This document shows, in pieces, positions 1 through 8,147 of a stretch of DNA of 64,000 nucleotides. The notes below the pieces were generated by a model. The model was not told the origin of the DNA and made no database searches. It saw only the letters and a program-made list of their open reading frames with translations. Position 1 is the stretch's first letter. Each line of letters begins with the position of its first letter. The stretch is taken from positions 806,001 through 870,000 of the forward strand of contig CP074381.1 of NCBI GenBank assembly GCA_022041995.1, given 5' to 3'. The stretch is from Cupriavidus necator (GTDB lineage: Bacteria > Pseudomonadota > Gammaproteobacteria > Burkholderiales > Burkholderiaceae). A program made the translations under genes and the position numbers.

Positions 1-411
1 TCGTTCGCTGAGGTCGAGGCCCGCATCGGCATCGCGCTGGCGCGCCAGATGCGCGAGATCTCGATCCGCCTGTACAAGGAAGCGGCGGAGTTTGCCGCTA
101 CGCGCGGCATCATCATCGCCGATACCAAGTTCGAATTCGGCCTGGACGACAATGGCGTGCTGACGCTGATGGACGAGGTCCTGACCGCCGATTCGTCGCG
201 CTTCTGGCCGGCCGATTCGTACCAGGTGGGCACCAACCCGCCGTCGTTCGACAAGCAGTTTGTGCGCGACTGGCTCGAAGCCGTGCGCATCGACGGCAAG
301 CCCTGGCCCAAGACCGCGCCGGCGCCGCAACTGCCGGACGACGTGATCGAAAAGACCGCCGCCAAGTACCGTGAAGCGCTGACGCGCCTGACGGGCGAAG
401 AACTGCAGTAA
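1..411 (+). CDS. purC: SAICAR synthase PurC, C-terminal part
   Basis: The reading frame is open from base 1 and stops at 409-411, so only the last 136 codons are present and the start lies outside the window. The family joins CAIR and aspartate with ATP to make SAICAR in de novo purine synthesis. Visible family features are the segment DTKFEFGLD (about residues 41-49 of this fragment), followed by a [16 protein letters not shown] stretch, which form part of the active site in SAICAR synthases, and the helical C-terminus. purE and purK follow on the same strand, which supports the assignment and suggests a purine gene cluster. Confidence 0.95.
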   Translation, partial: SFAEVEARIGIALARQMREISIRLYKEAAEFAATRGIIIADTKFEFGLDDNGVLTLMDEVLTADSSRFWPADSYQVGTNPPSFDKQFVRDWLEAVRIDGKPWPKTAPAPQLPDDVIEKTAAKYREALTRLTGEELQ

Positions 412-419
412 CGCAGGGC

Positions 420-445
420 GCCGTTCCCGCGCGTGCGGGAACGGC
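420..445 (+). other. Stem-loop between purC and purE
   Basis: An 11-bp perfect inverted repeat (GCCGTTCCCGC / GCGGGAACGGC) with a GCGT loop lies in the short purC-purE gap. No T-run follows, so it is not a clear intrinsic terminator. It may be an mRNA-stabilising or attenuating hairpin. Confidence 0.45.
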
Positions 446-464
446 CAACGAAGGAACAGACAAA

Positions 465-962
465 GTGAGCAAGCAAGACAAGCCGCTGGTCGGCGTGGTG
501 ATGGGCAGCAGTTCCGACTGGGACGTGATGCAGCACGCAGTGGCCATGCTGAAGGATTTCGGCGTGCCGTTCGAGGCCCAGGTGGTGTCCGCGCACCGCA
601 TGGCGGACGATATGTTCCGCTATGCCGAGAGCGCGCGCAGCCGCGGCCTCCGCGCCATCATCGCCGGTGCCGGCGGGGCCGCGCACCTGCCTGGCATGAT
701 CGCCGCCAAGACCATCGTGCCGGTGTTCGGCGTGCCGGTGCCGTCCAAGTATCTGCGCGGCGAGGATTCGCTGCTGTCGATCGTGCAGATGCCCAAGGGC
801 GTGCCGGTCGCCACCTTCGCCATCGGCGAGGCTGGCGCCGCCAATGCCGCGCTGCATGCGATCGCCACGCTGGCCACCACCGACGAGGCGCTGGCCGGCG
901 CGCTGGAAGCCTTCCGCGCGAAGCAGACCGAAGCCGCGCGCGCGATGACTTTGCCACTGTAA
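465..962 (+). CDS. purE: N5-CAIR mutase PurE
   Basis: A 165-residue class I PurE, which moves the carboxylate of N5-CAIR to form CAIR in purine synthesis. The N-terminal [13 protein letters not shown] substrate loop, the SAHR motif with the catalytic histidine, and the [13 protein letters not shown] segment are all present. The start is a GTG at 465, preceded by an AAGGAA ribosome-binding site. Length matches the family. It lies between purC and purK, and PurK makes its substrate. Confidence 0.97.
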   Translation: MSKQDKPLVGVVMGSSSDWDVMQHAVAMLKDFGVPFEAQVVSAHRMADDMFRYAESARSRGLRAIIAGAGGAAHLPGMIAAKTIVPVFGVPVPSKYLRGEDSLLSIVQMPKGVPVATFAIGEAGAANAALHAIATLATTDEALAGALEAFRAKQTEAARAMTLPL

Positions 963-1004
963 TGCTGCCGCTGTAATCCTCCGGACATCCCACGGAACCG
1001 AGCA

Positions 1005-2249
1005 ATGCCTACCGATATCCATCCCTACCTCTCCGAAGCCCACACGCCGGAATCGCGCGCCGAGTTCGGCGTCGACCGTCCCGACGCGCCCATCCTGCCC
1101 GGTGCGTGGCTCGGCATGCTGGGCGGCGGCCAGCTCGGCCGCATGTTCACGCATGCGGCGCAGGCGATGGGCTATCGCGTATGCGTGCTCGATCCGGACC
1201 AGGACAGCCCGGCCGGCTCGGTGGCGGACAAGCATATCTGTGCGCAATACACCGACGAGGCCGCGCTCGCCGAGATGGGCAAGCTGTGCCAGGCGGTAAG
1301 CACCGAGTTCGAGAACGTGCCGTCGCTGTCGCTGGACCGGCTCGAGCAGCTGGGCGCCTTTGTCGCGCCGCGCGGCTACTGCGTGTCGATCGCGCAGAAC
1401 CGCATCGGCGAGAAGAAGTTCTTTGCCGCGTGCGCCGAGCGCACCGGCGTGTCGCCGGCCCCGCACTGGGTGATCCAGCACGACGCCGATGTCGACCAGC
1501 TGCCCGACCACGTGCTGCCCGGCATCCTCAAGACCGCACGCATGGGCTACGACGGCAAGGGTCAGGCGCGCGTGAAGACGCGCGACGACGTGCGCGCCGC
1601 GTGGAACGCCATGCAGCACGTGCCGTGCGTGCTGGAACAGATGCTGCCGCTGGCCTATGAGGTCTCGGTGCTGGCCGCGCGTGCCGCGGACGGCTCCACT
1701 GCCACCTGGCCGCTGGCCGAGAACGTGCACCGCGACGGCATCCTGTTCTCGACCGAGATGCCGTCGGCCAGCGTGTCGCCTGACATTGCCGACCGCGCGC
1801 GCGCCGCAGCCTCTGCCATCGCTACGGAGATGGGCTACGTGGGCGTGCTCTGCATCGAGTTCTTCGTGCTGACCGACGGCTCGCTGGTCGCCAATGAGAT
1901 GGCGCCGCGCCCGCACAACTCCGGCCATATCACCATGGATGCGTGCGAGACCAGCCAGTTCGAACAGCAGGTGCGCGCGATGGCGCGGCTGCCGCTGGGC
2001 AGCACGCGCCAGCACTCGGCCGGCAAGATGCTGAACCTGCTGGGCGATGTGTGGTTCGAGTTCGGCCTGGAACGCACGCCGTCCTGGGACGAAGTGGTGG
2101 CGCAACCCGGTGCCAAGCTGCACCTGTACGGCAAGGGCGATGCGCGCCCGTCGCGCAAGATGGGCCACGTCAACTGCGTGGGCGAGCATGCCGAAGCGGC
2201 CGCCGCCGCCTTTGCCGCCGCCGCGCAGGCGCTGCATATCCCGCTCTGA
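1005..2249 (+). CDS. purK: N5-CAIR synthase PurK
   Basis: A 414-residue ATP-grasp enzyme that carboxylates AIR to N5-CAIR using ATP and bicarbonate. The N-terminal [12 protein letters not shown] nucleotide-fold motif, the [15 protein letters not shown]-grasp loop and the late [12 protein letters not shown] motif are all visible. It starts 42 bases after purE. About 30 residues precede the usual start of the domain, a modest extension seen in some beta-proteobacterial members. Confidence 0.96.
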   Translation: MPTDIHPYLSEAHTPESRAEFGVDRPDAPILPGAWLGMLGGGQLGRMFTHAAQAMGYRVCVLDPDQDSPAGSVADKHICAQYTDEAALAEMGKLCQAVSTEFENVPSLSLDRLEQLGAFVAPRGYCVSIAQNRIGEKKFFAACAERTGVSPAPHWVIQHDADVDQLPDHVLPGILKTARMGYDGKGQARVKTRDDVRAAWNAMQHVPCVLEQMLPLAYEVSVLAARAADGSTATWPLAENVHRDGILFSTEMPSASVSPDIADRARAAASAIATEMGYVGVLCIEFFVLTDGSLVANEMAPRPHNSGHITMDACETSQFEQQVRAMARLPLGSTRQHSAGKMLNLLGDVWFEFGLERTPSWDEVVAQPGAKLHLYGKGDARPSRKMGHVNCVGEHAEAAAAAFAAAAQALHIPL

Positions 2250-2271
2250 AGCCAAAGCTCCAAGGAACACG

Positions 2272-3261
2272 ATGTCACCGCGCATGCCCACGGCCGCTGA
2301 ACTGGACGAAGCCGTCCGCCTGCTCGAGGCCGGGCAACTGGTCGCCTTTCCCACCGAAACCGTCTACGGCCTCGGTGCGGATGCCGAGAACCCCGAGGCG
2401 GTCGCCCGCATCTTCGCGCTGAAGGGCCGGCCGTCGAACCATCCGGTGATCGTGCACGTGGTCGACGGCGCCGATATCGGCTACTGGACCGACGAGGTCC
2501 CCGAGGCCGCGCAGCAGTTGATCGAGGCCTTCTGGCCCGGCCCGCTGACGCTGATCCTGAAGCGTGCCGCGCATATCGATGCGGCCGTCGCCGGCGGCCA
2601 GGACAGCATCGGCGTGCGTTGCCCCTCTCACCCCGTGGCGCAGGCGCTGCTGGCGCGCTTCAAGCGCGGCCGCGGCGGCATTGCCGCGCCCTCGGCCAAC
2701 AAGTTCGGCCAGGTCAGCCCGACCACCGCGCAGCATGTGCGCGAAGAGTTTGGCGATGCGGTCTATGTGCTGGAAGGCGATGGGGTGGAGGTCGGGATTG
2801 AATCGACGATTGTCGACCTGTCGCGGCTGGGGCAGGGCATCGGGCCGGTGTTGCTGCGCCCGGGTGCCATCACGGTGGGAATGCTTGCGCAGGTGCTGGG
2901 CGAGGCCCCCTTGCCTCCCGATGCTGCCGCGCCGCGCGCGTCAGGCACGCTGAAGGCCCATTACGCCCCGCATACGCCGCTGCGGCTGGCCGATGCGCAG
3001 GCCGCCGCTGCGCTGCTAGAAGCGCTGCCGGGCGATGCCCGCGTGGCGTGGGTAGGGCGGGCGCCGCTGGCTGATCAGCGCTGCACGTGGGTGCAGGCGC
3101 CGGCAGATGCGGCTGCCTATGCGCGCGAGTTGTATCGGCTGCTGCGCAAGCTGGATACGCAAGGCTATACGCAGCTGGTGTTCGAAACCTTGCCCGAAGG
3201 GCAGGAGTGGGCAGGCGTCAGGGACCGGCTGGAGCGGGCAGCGGCGGCGTTCGCGGGGTAA
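2272..3261 (+). CDS. L-threonylcarbamoyladenylate synthase (TsaC/Sua5 family)
   Basis: Makes threonylcarbamoyl-AMP from threonine, bicarbonate and ATP for the t6A37 modification of tRNAs. At 329 residues it is the long Sua5 form: the YrdC domain (FPTETVYGLGADA near residue 27, the ALKGRP segment, SANKFG near 140) is joined to a C-terminal Sua5 domain by the typical linker around ASGTLKAHYAPHTPLRL. The ATG at 2272 follows CAAGGAACACG; the frame is open further upstream but that part is antisense-like readthrough inside purK. TsaE, acting later in the same pathway, is at 35021. Confidence 0.93.
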   Translation: MSPRMPTAAELDEAVRLLEAGQLVAFPTETVYGLGADAENPEAVARIFALKGRPSNHPVIVHVVDGADIGYWTDEVPEAAQQLIEAFWPGPLTLILKRAAHIDAAVAGGQDSIGVRCPSHPVAQALLARFKRGRGGIAAPSANKFGQVSPTTAQHVREEFGDAVYVLEGDGVEVGIESTIVDLSRLGQGIGPVLLRPGAITVGMLAQVLGEAPLPPDAAAPRASGTLKAHYAPHTPLRLADAQAAAALLEALPGDARVAWVGRAPLADQRCTWVQAPADAAAYARELYRLLRKLDTQGYTQLVFETLPEGQEWAGVRDRLERAAAAFAG

Positions 3262-3290
3262 GGCCTCGCCGGCACAGCCCGCCAGCACGT

Positions 3291-3377
3291 TCACTCGAGC
3301 TTGCCCCCGCCTTTGCGCACTGCCTCGCCCCAGCGCACCGCCTCATCCTTGATGAACGCCTGAAACTGCTCGGGCTT
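3291..3377 (-). pseudogene. Remnant of a Bug/TctC periplasmic binding protein (C-terminal tail)
   Basis: The minus strand here encodes about 28 residues ending in PEQFQAFIKDEAVRWGEAV and a short basic tail with a stop at 3291. This is the standard C-terminus of Bug-family tripartite tricarboxylate binding proteins; the intact gene at 30985-31953 shows the same family. Nothing of the rest of the protein remains upstream. Confidence 0.7.
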
Positions 3378-3382
3378 GCACC

Positions 3383-3508
3383 TTCGGCAAGCGCCTGGCC
3401 GACCACCAGGTGGTGCGCTTCCAACGGGTCGACATGGCCACGCGCGTCGAAGCCACGCGCGCGCTGGTCGACGACCTGGCCAGCCGCCTCGACGACGGCG
3501 CCGCGCCA
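3383..3508 (+). pseudogene. Remnant of an acyl-CoA dehydrogenase
   Basis: A plus-strand stretch encodes FGKRLADHQVVRFQRVDMA, then TRVEATRALVDDLASRLDDG. This is the conserved central helix region of acyl-CoA dehydrogenases. Flanking parts of the protein are missing on both sides, and the frame runs into a stop at 3527. It abuts the TctC tail within about ten bases, so two genes were joined by deletion or by insertion of the neighbouring accessory block. Confidence 0.65.
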
Positions 3509-3769
3509 GTAATAGGGAAACATCAGTAGGTCCTATATCTTGGTCGCGTGCCGGCAGGACGCTTCCAGTCAGCCATGCCCACCTAGCCAAGCTAACCAAG
3601 CGACTGACGATAGGAAAATTCCCAATCGCATATGAAGGTTGCCAAATCATGATCTGAGTCAATGATCCATTTGGGGAGATGTCAGATATCTCACGGGCGT
3701 GCCGTTGCGCAGCAACCAGCGCATCCCTTGCCATGAGGCGGCAGCTGACCCCGCCCCGCCGGAGGAATC

Positions 3770-4186
3770 ATGACATTGCCCGGATCACCCGCGTCCTCGG
3801 ACACGCCCGCCGCCCTGACGCTGGTTACGGTTTCCGAGTTGCATCGCCTGACGGAGCTCCTTCACTGCCGCTATGAGATCGACGTTCAATGCGACAGCGA
3901 TGGATTGTGGATCGTGACCTTTACGATTGCCGATCGACGCTATGTACTTGCCACAGTAAGGGGACGAACGCGGCGCTGGCGACAACTTGAACCGGTTCTG
4001 GCCTTCCTGCAGCAAAACTGCAGGCACCCCGGCGCAATTCGGCTGCATACCGATTCATGGATGTTCTGCGGAGCCGGCTTGCCCGACGACAAGGTCTTTC
4101 CTGCCCTGCGTGCGCCACAGCATGACTGCACCACCTATGACAGCCAGGCTTCCACTGAGGACGAACACCAGCGGAATGCCGAGTAG
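3770..4186 (+). CDS. Uncharacterised 138-residue protein
   Basis: I do not recognise this protein. The ATG at 3770 has a strong GGAGGAATC ribosome-binding site, which argues for translation. The predicted protein is soluble, with no signal peptide or membrane segment. Residues about 25-95 form a compact mixed stretch (LLHCRYEIDVQCDSDGLWIV ... RLHTDSWMFCG); the last 40 residues are polar. The final 132 bases overlap, in antisense, the end of the convergent MFS gene, so the C-terminus may be readthrough after a rearrangement. It sits at the left edge of the accessory insert. Confidence 0.5.
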   Translation: MTLPGSPASSDTPAALTLVTVSELHRLTELLHCRYEIDVQCDSDGLWIVTFTIADRRYVLATVRGRTRRWRQLEPVLAFLQQNCRHPGAIRLHTDSWMFCGAGLPDDKVFPALRAPQHDCTTYDSQASTEDEHQRNAE

Positions 4187-5290
4187 CCCCGCCATCGAGG
4201 CACCCAGGAGCGGGCCCAAGACCAGCGCGCCGAGCTGTGCGCTCCGCGCGGCGGCACTGACGGTGCCGACTGCCTCGGCTGGGCTTTCCTGCTGAAGCGT
4301 GACGCCGAAGCTCATGGCGGTCAGGCCATAGGCGCAGCCATTTGCGACCCATAGTGCCAGCCACAACGGAAGCGGAATCGCTACCCCGCCTGCAGCGAGC
4401 CCTCCTGGAAGCAGGACGGTCAGGCCGAACGCTACCAGTCCGCCAGATGGCAGATGCCTGCCGTACCGTCGATGCAATGTGCGGAATGCCAGGGCGCCGG
4501 CCAATGCGCCGCCCGCGGTAAAACTTACGATCATGCCGAAGACCGCCGCCGGCATGCCTTCTTCCTTCAGGAAAAGTGAAAGCTGTGGGTCATACAGTCC
4601 GAGAATGGCCGTCAGCCAAAGCACGCATACAAAGGCCTGCCGGAAGCGGCGATTCTCGCGGACCAGCTGCAACAAGGGCCCATAGTGCCACTTTGAGCGC
4701 CCGGTCACCATCTGCTGCGCACGAGCAAGCGCCACCCGCCTCAGTGCGGGCAGGCATAGGATGCCAACCATTGCCAGCGCCGCCGACAGCCCAAGTCCCG
4801 TCGCCGGCCGATAGAGTCCAGTCAAGCCCGCCGCCGCCAACGGCGCACAGATCTTTGTGAATTGGTCCACTGCCGTCATGACACTCGCGTTCGACACGAG
4901 TTGCTCCTTATTCAGCATCGAACGAATCAGAATCTGCTCCGCAGGCATTGCGCCGAGGTTGGCGATCCCCTTGATCAGCACAAGCAGGACGAAGAGTTGC
5001 AGGTCAGGTGCCACGATGAGCAATACTGACGTGACGCCGCGGGCGAGATAGCTGATGACCAGCATCATGAGTGGATTGCGGCGGTCCGCCAGCGATCCTA
5101 AGAAGGGTCCAAGCACAAGTCCCGGCAGCCCATACAAGGCGGAGGACATGCCGATCGTTATCGCATCCGCGTGCCAGTGATAGCTGAGAAGCGAGAAGAT
5201 CAGAGTGAAATCCAACCACAGGGCGACTGAACTGGTGCAACGCGCGGCTAGCAACGCCTTGTATCCCGGGACGGTGTTCAGACTAGTCAT
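4055..5290 (-). CDS. MFS exporter of the peptide-modification cluster
   Basis: A 411-residue major facilitator with about twelve hydrophobic segments. The inter-helix motif GPFLGSLADRRNPLMML near residues 62-78 is MFS motif A of the drug/siderophore exporter branch. It starts six bases after the carbamoyltransferase stop, with GAGATCCG before the ATG, so it is probably co-transcribed as the last gene of the operon. By position it would export the modified product or give self-resistance; that role is inferred. Base composition is less GC-rich than the flanking core genes. Confidence 0.88.
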   Translation of the reverse strand: MTSLNTVPGYKALLAARCTSSVALWLDFTLIFSLLSYHWHADAITIGMSSALYGLPGLVLGPFLGSLADRRNPLMMLVISYLARGVTSVLLIVAPDLQLFVLLVLIKGIANLGAMPAEQILIRSMLNKEQLVSNASVMTAVDQFTKICAPLAAAGLTGLYRPATGLGLSAALAMVGILCLPALRRVALARAQQMVTGRSKWHYGPLLQLVRENRRFRQAFVCVLWLTAILGLYDPQLSLFLKEEGMPAAVFGMIVSFTAGGALAGALAFRTLHRRYGRHLPSGGLVAFGLTVLLPGGLAAGGVAIPLPLWLALWVANGCAYGLTAMSFGVTLQQESPAEAVGTVSAAARSAQLGALVLGPLLGASMAGLLGIPLVFVLSGSLAVIGGAVMLWRTQGRKDLVVGQAGSAEHP

Positions 5291-5296
5291 CGGATC

Positions 5297-6885
5297 TCAT
5301 TTGCATGTGGGTTGCCAGTCGCGCAGGAACAACGTCCCCTGTATCACAAAGCCATCCAATCCGGCTTGCTCCGCATAGGAAACCAGGTCAGAGGTCCGAT
5401 TGATGAAGCCAGCGCCATGGAAATTCAGGGAGGTATTGCAGAGCACCCCATAGCCGGTCTTTGCCTTGAAGGCGGTAAGCAGGCGATGCACGCTGGGATT
5501 CTGCGAGGCGCTTACGCTCTGCACCCGCGATGACCCATCCACGTGAGTCGTGGCCTGCAGTGCCGAAGATCTGGCCTTGCTGAAATAGAGCATGAAGGGG
5601 CTTGGGCGAGACAGATCGAAATGCGCTTCCAAATCTTCCTCAAGGCATACCGGCGCAACGGGCCGGAAGCGCTCCCTGCGCTTGATCGCATTAATTCGCT
5701 CAAGCGTTGATCGATCGAATGGAGCTGCGACAATCGATCGGTTCCCGAGTGCCCGTGGTCCTATCTCGGTACGCCCGCTGACGATGGCCAGTACGGCGCC
5801 GTTGTGCAGCGCGGCCGCGATCTCGTCGATGCGCGAGGTGTGCCTGCGAAAAGCACCAAGCCTGCCTACGGTTTCATAACCTATATCGTCGACAAAGGGC
5901 TGTCCAGAGTAAACCGTCCACTCAAGCTTTGCATTCCTCGTGAAATGCCACTGGGCATCGGCGGCAGAGCCAATCGCCGATCCCGTGTCGTTCGGGCAAG
6001 GGGGTACGAAGACGTCCGAGAACAGACCCGAATCCAGCCACGCCCGATTCCATTCGCAATTCAGGCCACATCCCCCGCGATCAGTAACGGCCTTCGTTCA
6101 TGCACCAATGGCTTGATCTGTCGATGGAAGATATCAAAGATGCGGTCAGTTACCAGCCTTGCCAGTCGCTTGGACTGCTCTGAGGCGACGCCACTGTTGT
6201 AGATGGCGAAATCGCGAAAGTCGGATTTCAGGAACTGCGGCGGTTCAGACAGTTTTGAGCATAGTGTGTCCAGGATAGCGGTCTCCTCCGCGGACGGATT
6301 CACGGCTTGTGCATAGGCCGCCAACGCCATCTGCTTCCCGGCGTCGCCCAGCCTGACATGCCCCCGTCCAAGGAAAAATGATGGGTCAGCAAGTCCATAG
6401 GCAAACGCGTAGCGAATGCCTGGTCCGACCATGATCTGTTTGATGCGACGAAGCGTCAGCGCTCTATCGATCTCGTAGAAGGCGCCGATGTGTCCTTCCC
6501 AGATCAGCGCATAGCACGGCTGTCGCTGCGGGAACGGCGACATCGCATAAGCACTCATTAGATGGGAGCGCTCGTGGGACGACGTGGCCAGCCATGTTCT
6601 GCGCCCAAGCAACTCGATCTTAGTCACGCTCGGCTCTTGCAGGCCCAGGTACCCGCCGCCGATCGGACGTCCAGAGACTACTGACCCTGCAGCCCAGCCG
6701 CTGACCACCAGCGCGTCGGGTACCTCCGCCACGTGCCGCAGCGCTTCCAGCATCCCGGCAACATCCAGCGGCGCATAACGCGTGCCCGAGTCCTTTTCCG
6801 ATTCATAAGAGAATTCAAGACGGCCATTCGCGACGTACACGACACTGCCGTCATGCCCGGGCTTCAGGGCAAGCAACCGCATCAT
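5297..6885 (-). pseudogene. NodU/CmcH-family O-carbamoyltransferase, one-base frameshift (probably intact in reality)
   Basis: The family transfers a carbamoyl group from carbamoyl phosphate, through carbamoyl-adenylate, to a hydroxyl group. The N-terminal ASKHA fold shows PGHDGS (residues 9-14) and a H104-x3-H108 pair as in metal-binding family members. The C-terminal domain shows GRTEIGPRALGNRSI and CNTSLNFHG. The frame breaks at a five-C run on the plus strand (6072-6076), where the first half stops after LLIAGDVA. Adding one base restores GGCGLNCEW and a continuous protein of about 529 residues, the normal family size. The ATG overlaps the end of sagB by four bases, implying translational coupling. 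The acceptor is unknown; the upstream peptide is the obvious candidate. Confidence 0.85.
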
Positions 6886-7946
6886 TGGACCTCTGCGTTA
6901 AAACGCCGCAAGGTTTCCAGCGCCTCACGAGCGACGGCGCCTCCACCTATGCCAGCGCCGAGGAAGAACATCGCAGACTCTATGTCAGGGTCGACATCCA
7001 GAAGCTTGTTGACCTCGTGATCGATGAAGTAGCCGGTAGGCCAGGATTGAATATGGCGCGCATTGCAGACCAGTTGAAATGTCTGGATCAGGCAGCCGAT
7101 ATCCAGTAGTGCAACGCGATAGGCGCGCGAGTGAGGATACTTCCACCACATCTTATCGAAGCGCGACGTCACGAATATCCCGTATGACAGGGCATTGGCA
7201 AACGTCTGGGCACACAGCAACTTTCCCAGCGTGGTGGTTTCAAAGTTGTCACGGACCACACTGAGTTCATGCTTATGGGATCGATAGTGATAGATTCCCG
7301 GCGGAAGCCCGTCGATGCGCATCGCCACCAGATATGCCTCGCTGGGATGAAGAGAGCCGCCCGATGGTGAGGTCCGACGATAGCCCACTGGCATCAAGCC
7401 GATCGCTTCAAGGTCATGGCGGCAATCGCCATGGATGGTCCCAAAGGTTGCCCAAAGCGCGCTAGCGACTTCCTCCAAAGGCAACATCTTGCTCTCGAAC
7501 GCCCGGCATGTCTGGCGGTCACGGAGGGCTTTCCACAAGGGCATCTCGCCCAGTTTGCTAAGTTCCGCTTGGGGAAGCTGAATTACCTTCCCCGGCCTCT
7601 CGATTTTGAACTCGGGAACCTTGTCCGCAATCGACGCGCAGTACTCGATGTACCCTCGATAGGCGTCCTCTTCAGGAAGAGCCTCGTCCTGCCGCAAGGC
7701 GATTTGCGTTCCGACATGAAAGATGCGTGACAGGCAATCCCAGCCCCATGCTGGGGGATCGATGTCATCCAGGCAACCGGCTGTGGAGAGCGCGGAATCA
7801 GCCGGCTCGTCGGTAGGCTTGTCTCCGCCAGACAGTTGCATCAGCCTGCGCAAATGATCGAGATCGATTTCAAATTGCTCATGCCTGACGTAGTTCCACA
7901 GAATGAGCCGGCCATCAATGACGCGGAGAAATATCGAGGGAGTCAT
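6882..7946 (-). CDS. SagB-type FMN-dependent peptide dehydrogenase
   Basis: A 354-residue nitroreductase-fold protein of the SagB/ThcOx type, which in RiPP pathways oxidises modified peptides using FMN. The flavin-binding RDRQTCRAF (142-150), TSPSGGSLHPSEAY (192-205) and GIYHYRSHKHEL (217-228) are typical. Residues 1-45 form the N-terminal segment often seen before the catalytic domain (RLILWNYVRHEQFEIDL). The ATG at 7946 is preferred over an in-frame one at 7973 because AAGGA precedes it by four bases. No YcaO cyclodehydratase or E1-like partner is nearby, which is unusual for SagB. The gene follows the small peptide gene and overlaps the carbamoyltransferase start. Confidence 0.85.
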   Translation of the reverse strand: MTPSIFLRVIDGRLILWNYVRHEQFEIDLDHLRRLMQLSGGDKPTDEPADSALSTAGCLDDIDPPAWGWDCLSRIFHVGTQIALRQDEALPEEDAYRGYIEYCASIADKVPEFKIERPGKVIQLPQAELSKLGEMPLWKALRDRQTCRAFESKMLPLEEVASALWATFGTIHGDCRHDLEAIGLMPVGYRRTSPSGGSLHPSEAYLVAMRIDGLPPGIYHYRSHKHELSVVRDNFETTTLGKLLCAQTFANALSYGIFVTSRFDKMWWKYPHSRAYRVALLDIGCLIQTFQLVCNARHIQSWPTGYFIDHEVNKLLDVDPDIESAMFFLGAGIGGGAVAREALETLRRFNAEVQ

Positions 7947-7981
7947 AGCATCCTTGGAGCCCTTGCCGTGCACAGTGTCAG

Positions 7982-8010
7982 GCCCCGGTACACGTCACGT
8001 ATGCCGGGGC
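7982..8010 (-). terminator. Stem-loop between peptide gene and sagB
   Basis: A perfect 7-bp inverted repeat (GCCCCGG / CCGGGGC) with a 15-base loop lies just after the peptide stop. No T-run follows, so it is more likely a partial attenuator or an mRNA end stabiliser than a full terminator. Such a site would give more peptide than enzyme, as in many RiPP operons. Confidence 0.5.
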
Positions 8011-8017
8011 AGTGACG

Positions 8018-8113
8018 TTAGCCCTGGCGCGGCGTCATTGGTGCGGTATATACGCTCTGGTAGGCATCATTGGATTGATAGGAAAGCGTCGGCTCAAGCA
8101 AAACTTTCTTCAT
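8018..8113 (-). CDS. Putative RiPP precursor peptide, 31 residues
   Basis: A short ORF preceded by a near-ideal ribosome-binding site (AAAAGGAG at 8127-8120, six bases before the ATG). It begins MKKVLLEPTLSY and contains YQSNDAYQSVY (residues 12-22), in which Tyr-Gln-Ser occurs twice six residues apart, then TAPMTPRQG at the end. It has three Tyr, three Ser and three Thr and no Cys. It has no signal peptide. It is the first gene of a tight operon with sagB, a carbamoyltransferase and an exporter, the expected place for a precursor. The modification and any leader/core boundary are unknown; there is no obvious protease in the cluster. Confidence 0.72.
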   Translation of the reverse strand: MKKVLLEPTLSYQSNDAYQSVYTAPMTPRQG

Positions 8114-8147
8114 CGCAATCTCCTTTTCAAGCAGCAAGATCGCTGCT

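Noticed and set aside
6072-6076. Phase variation or programmed frameshifting of the carbamoyltransferase
   Set aside because: A five-base run is short for slip-strand switching, there is no slippery heptamer with a stimulatory structure that I can see, and the same type of loss occurs in many unrelated genes here.
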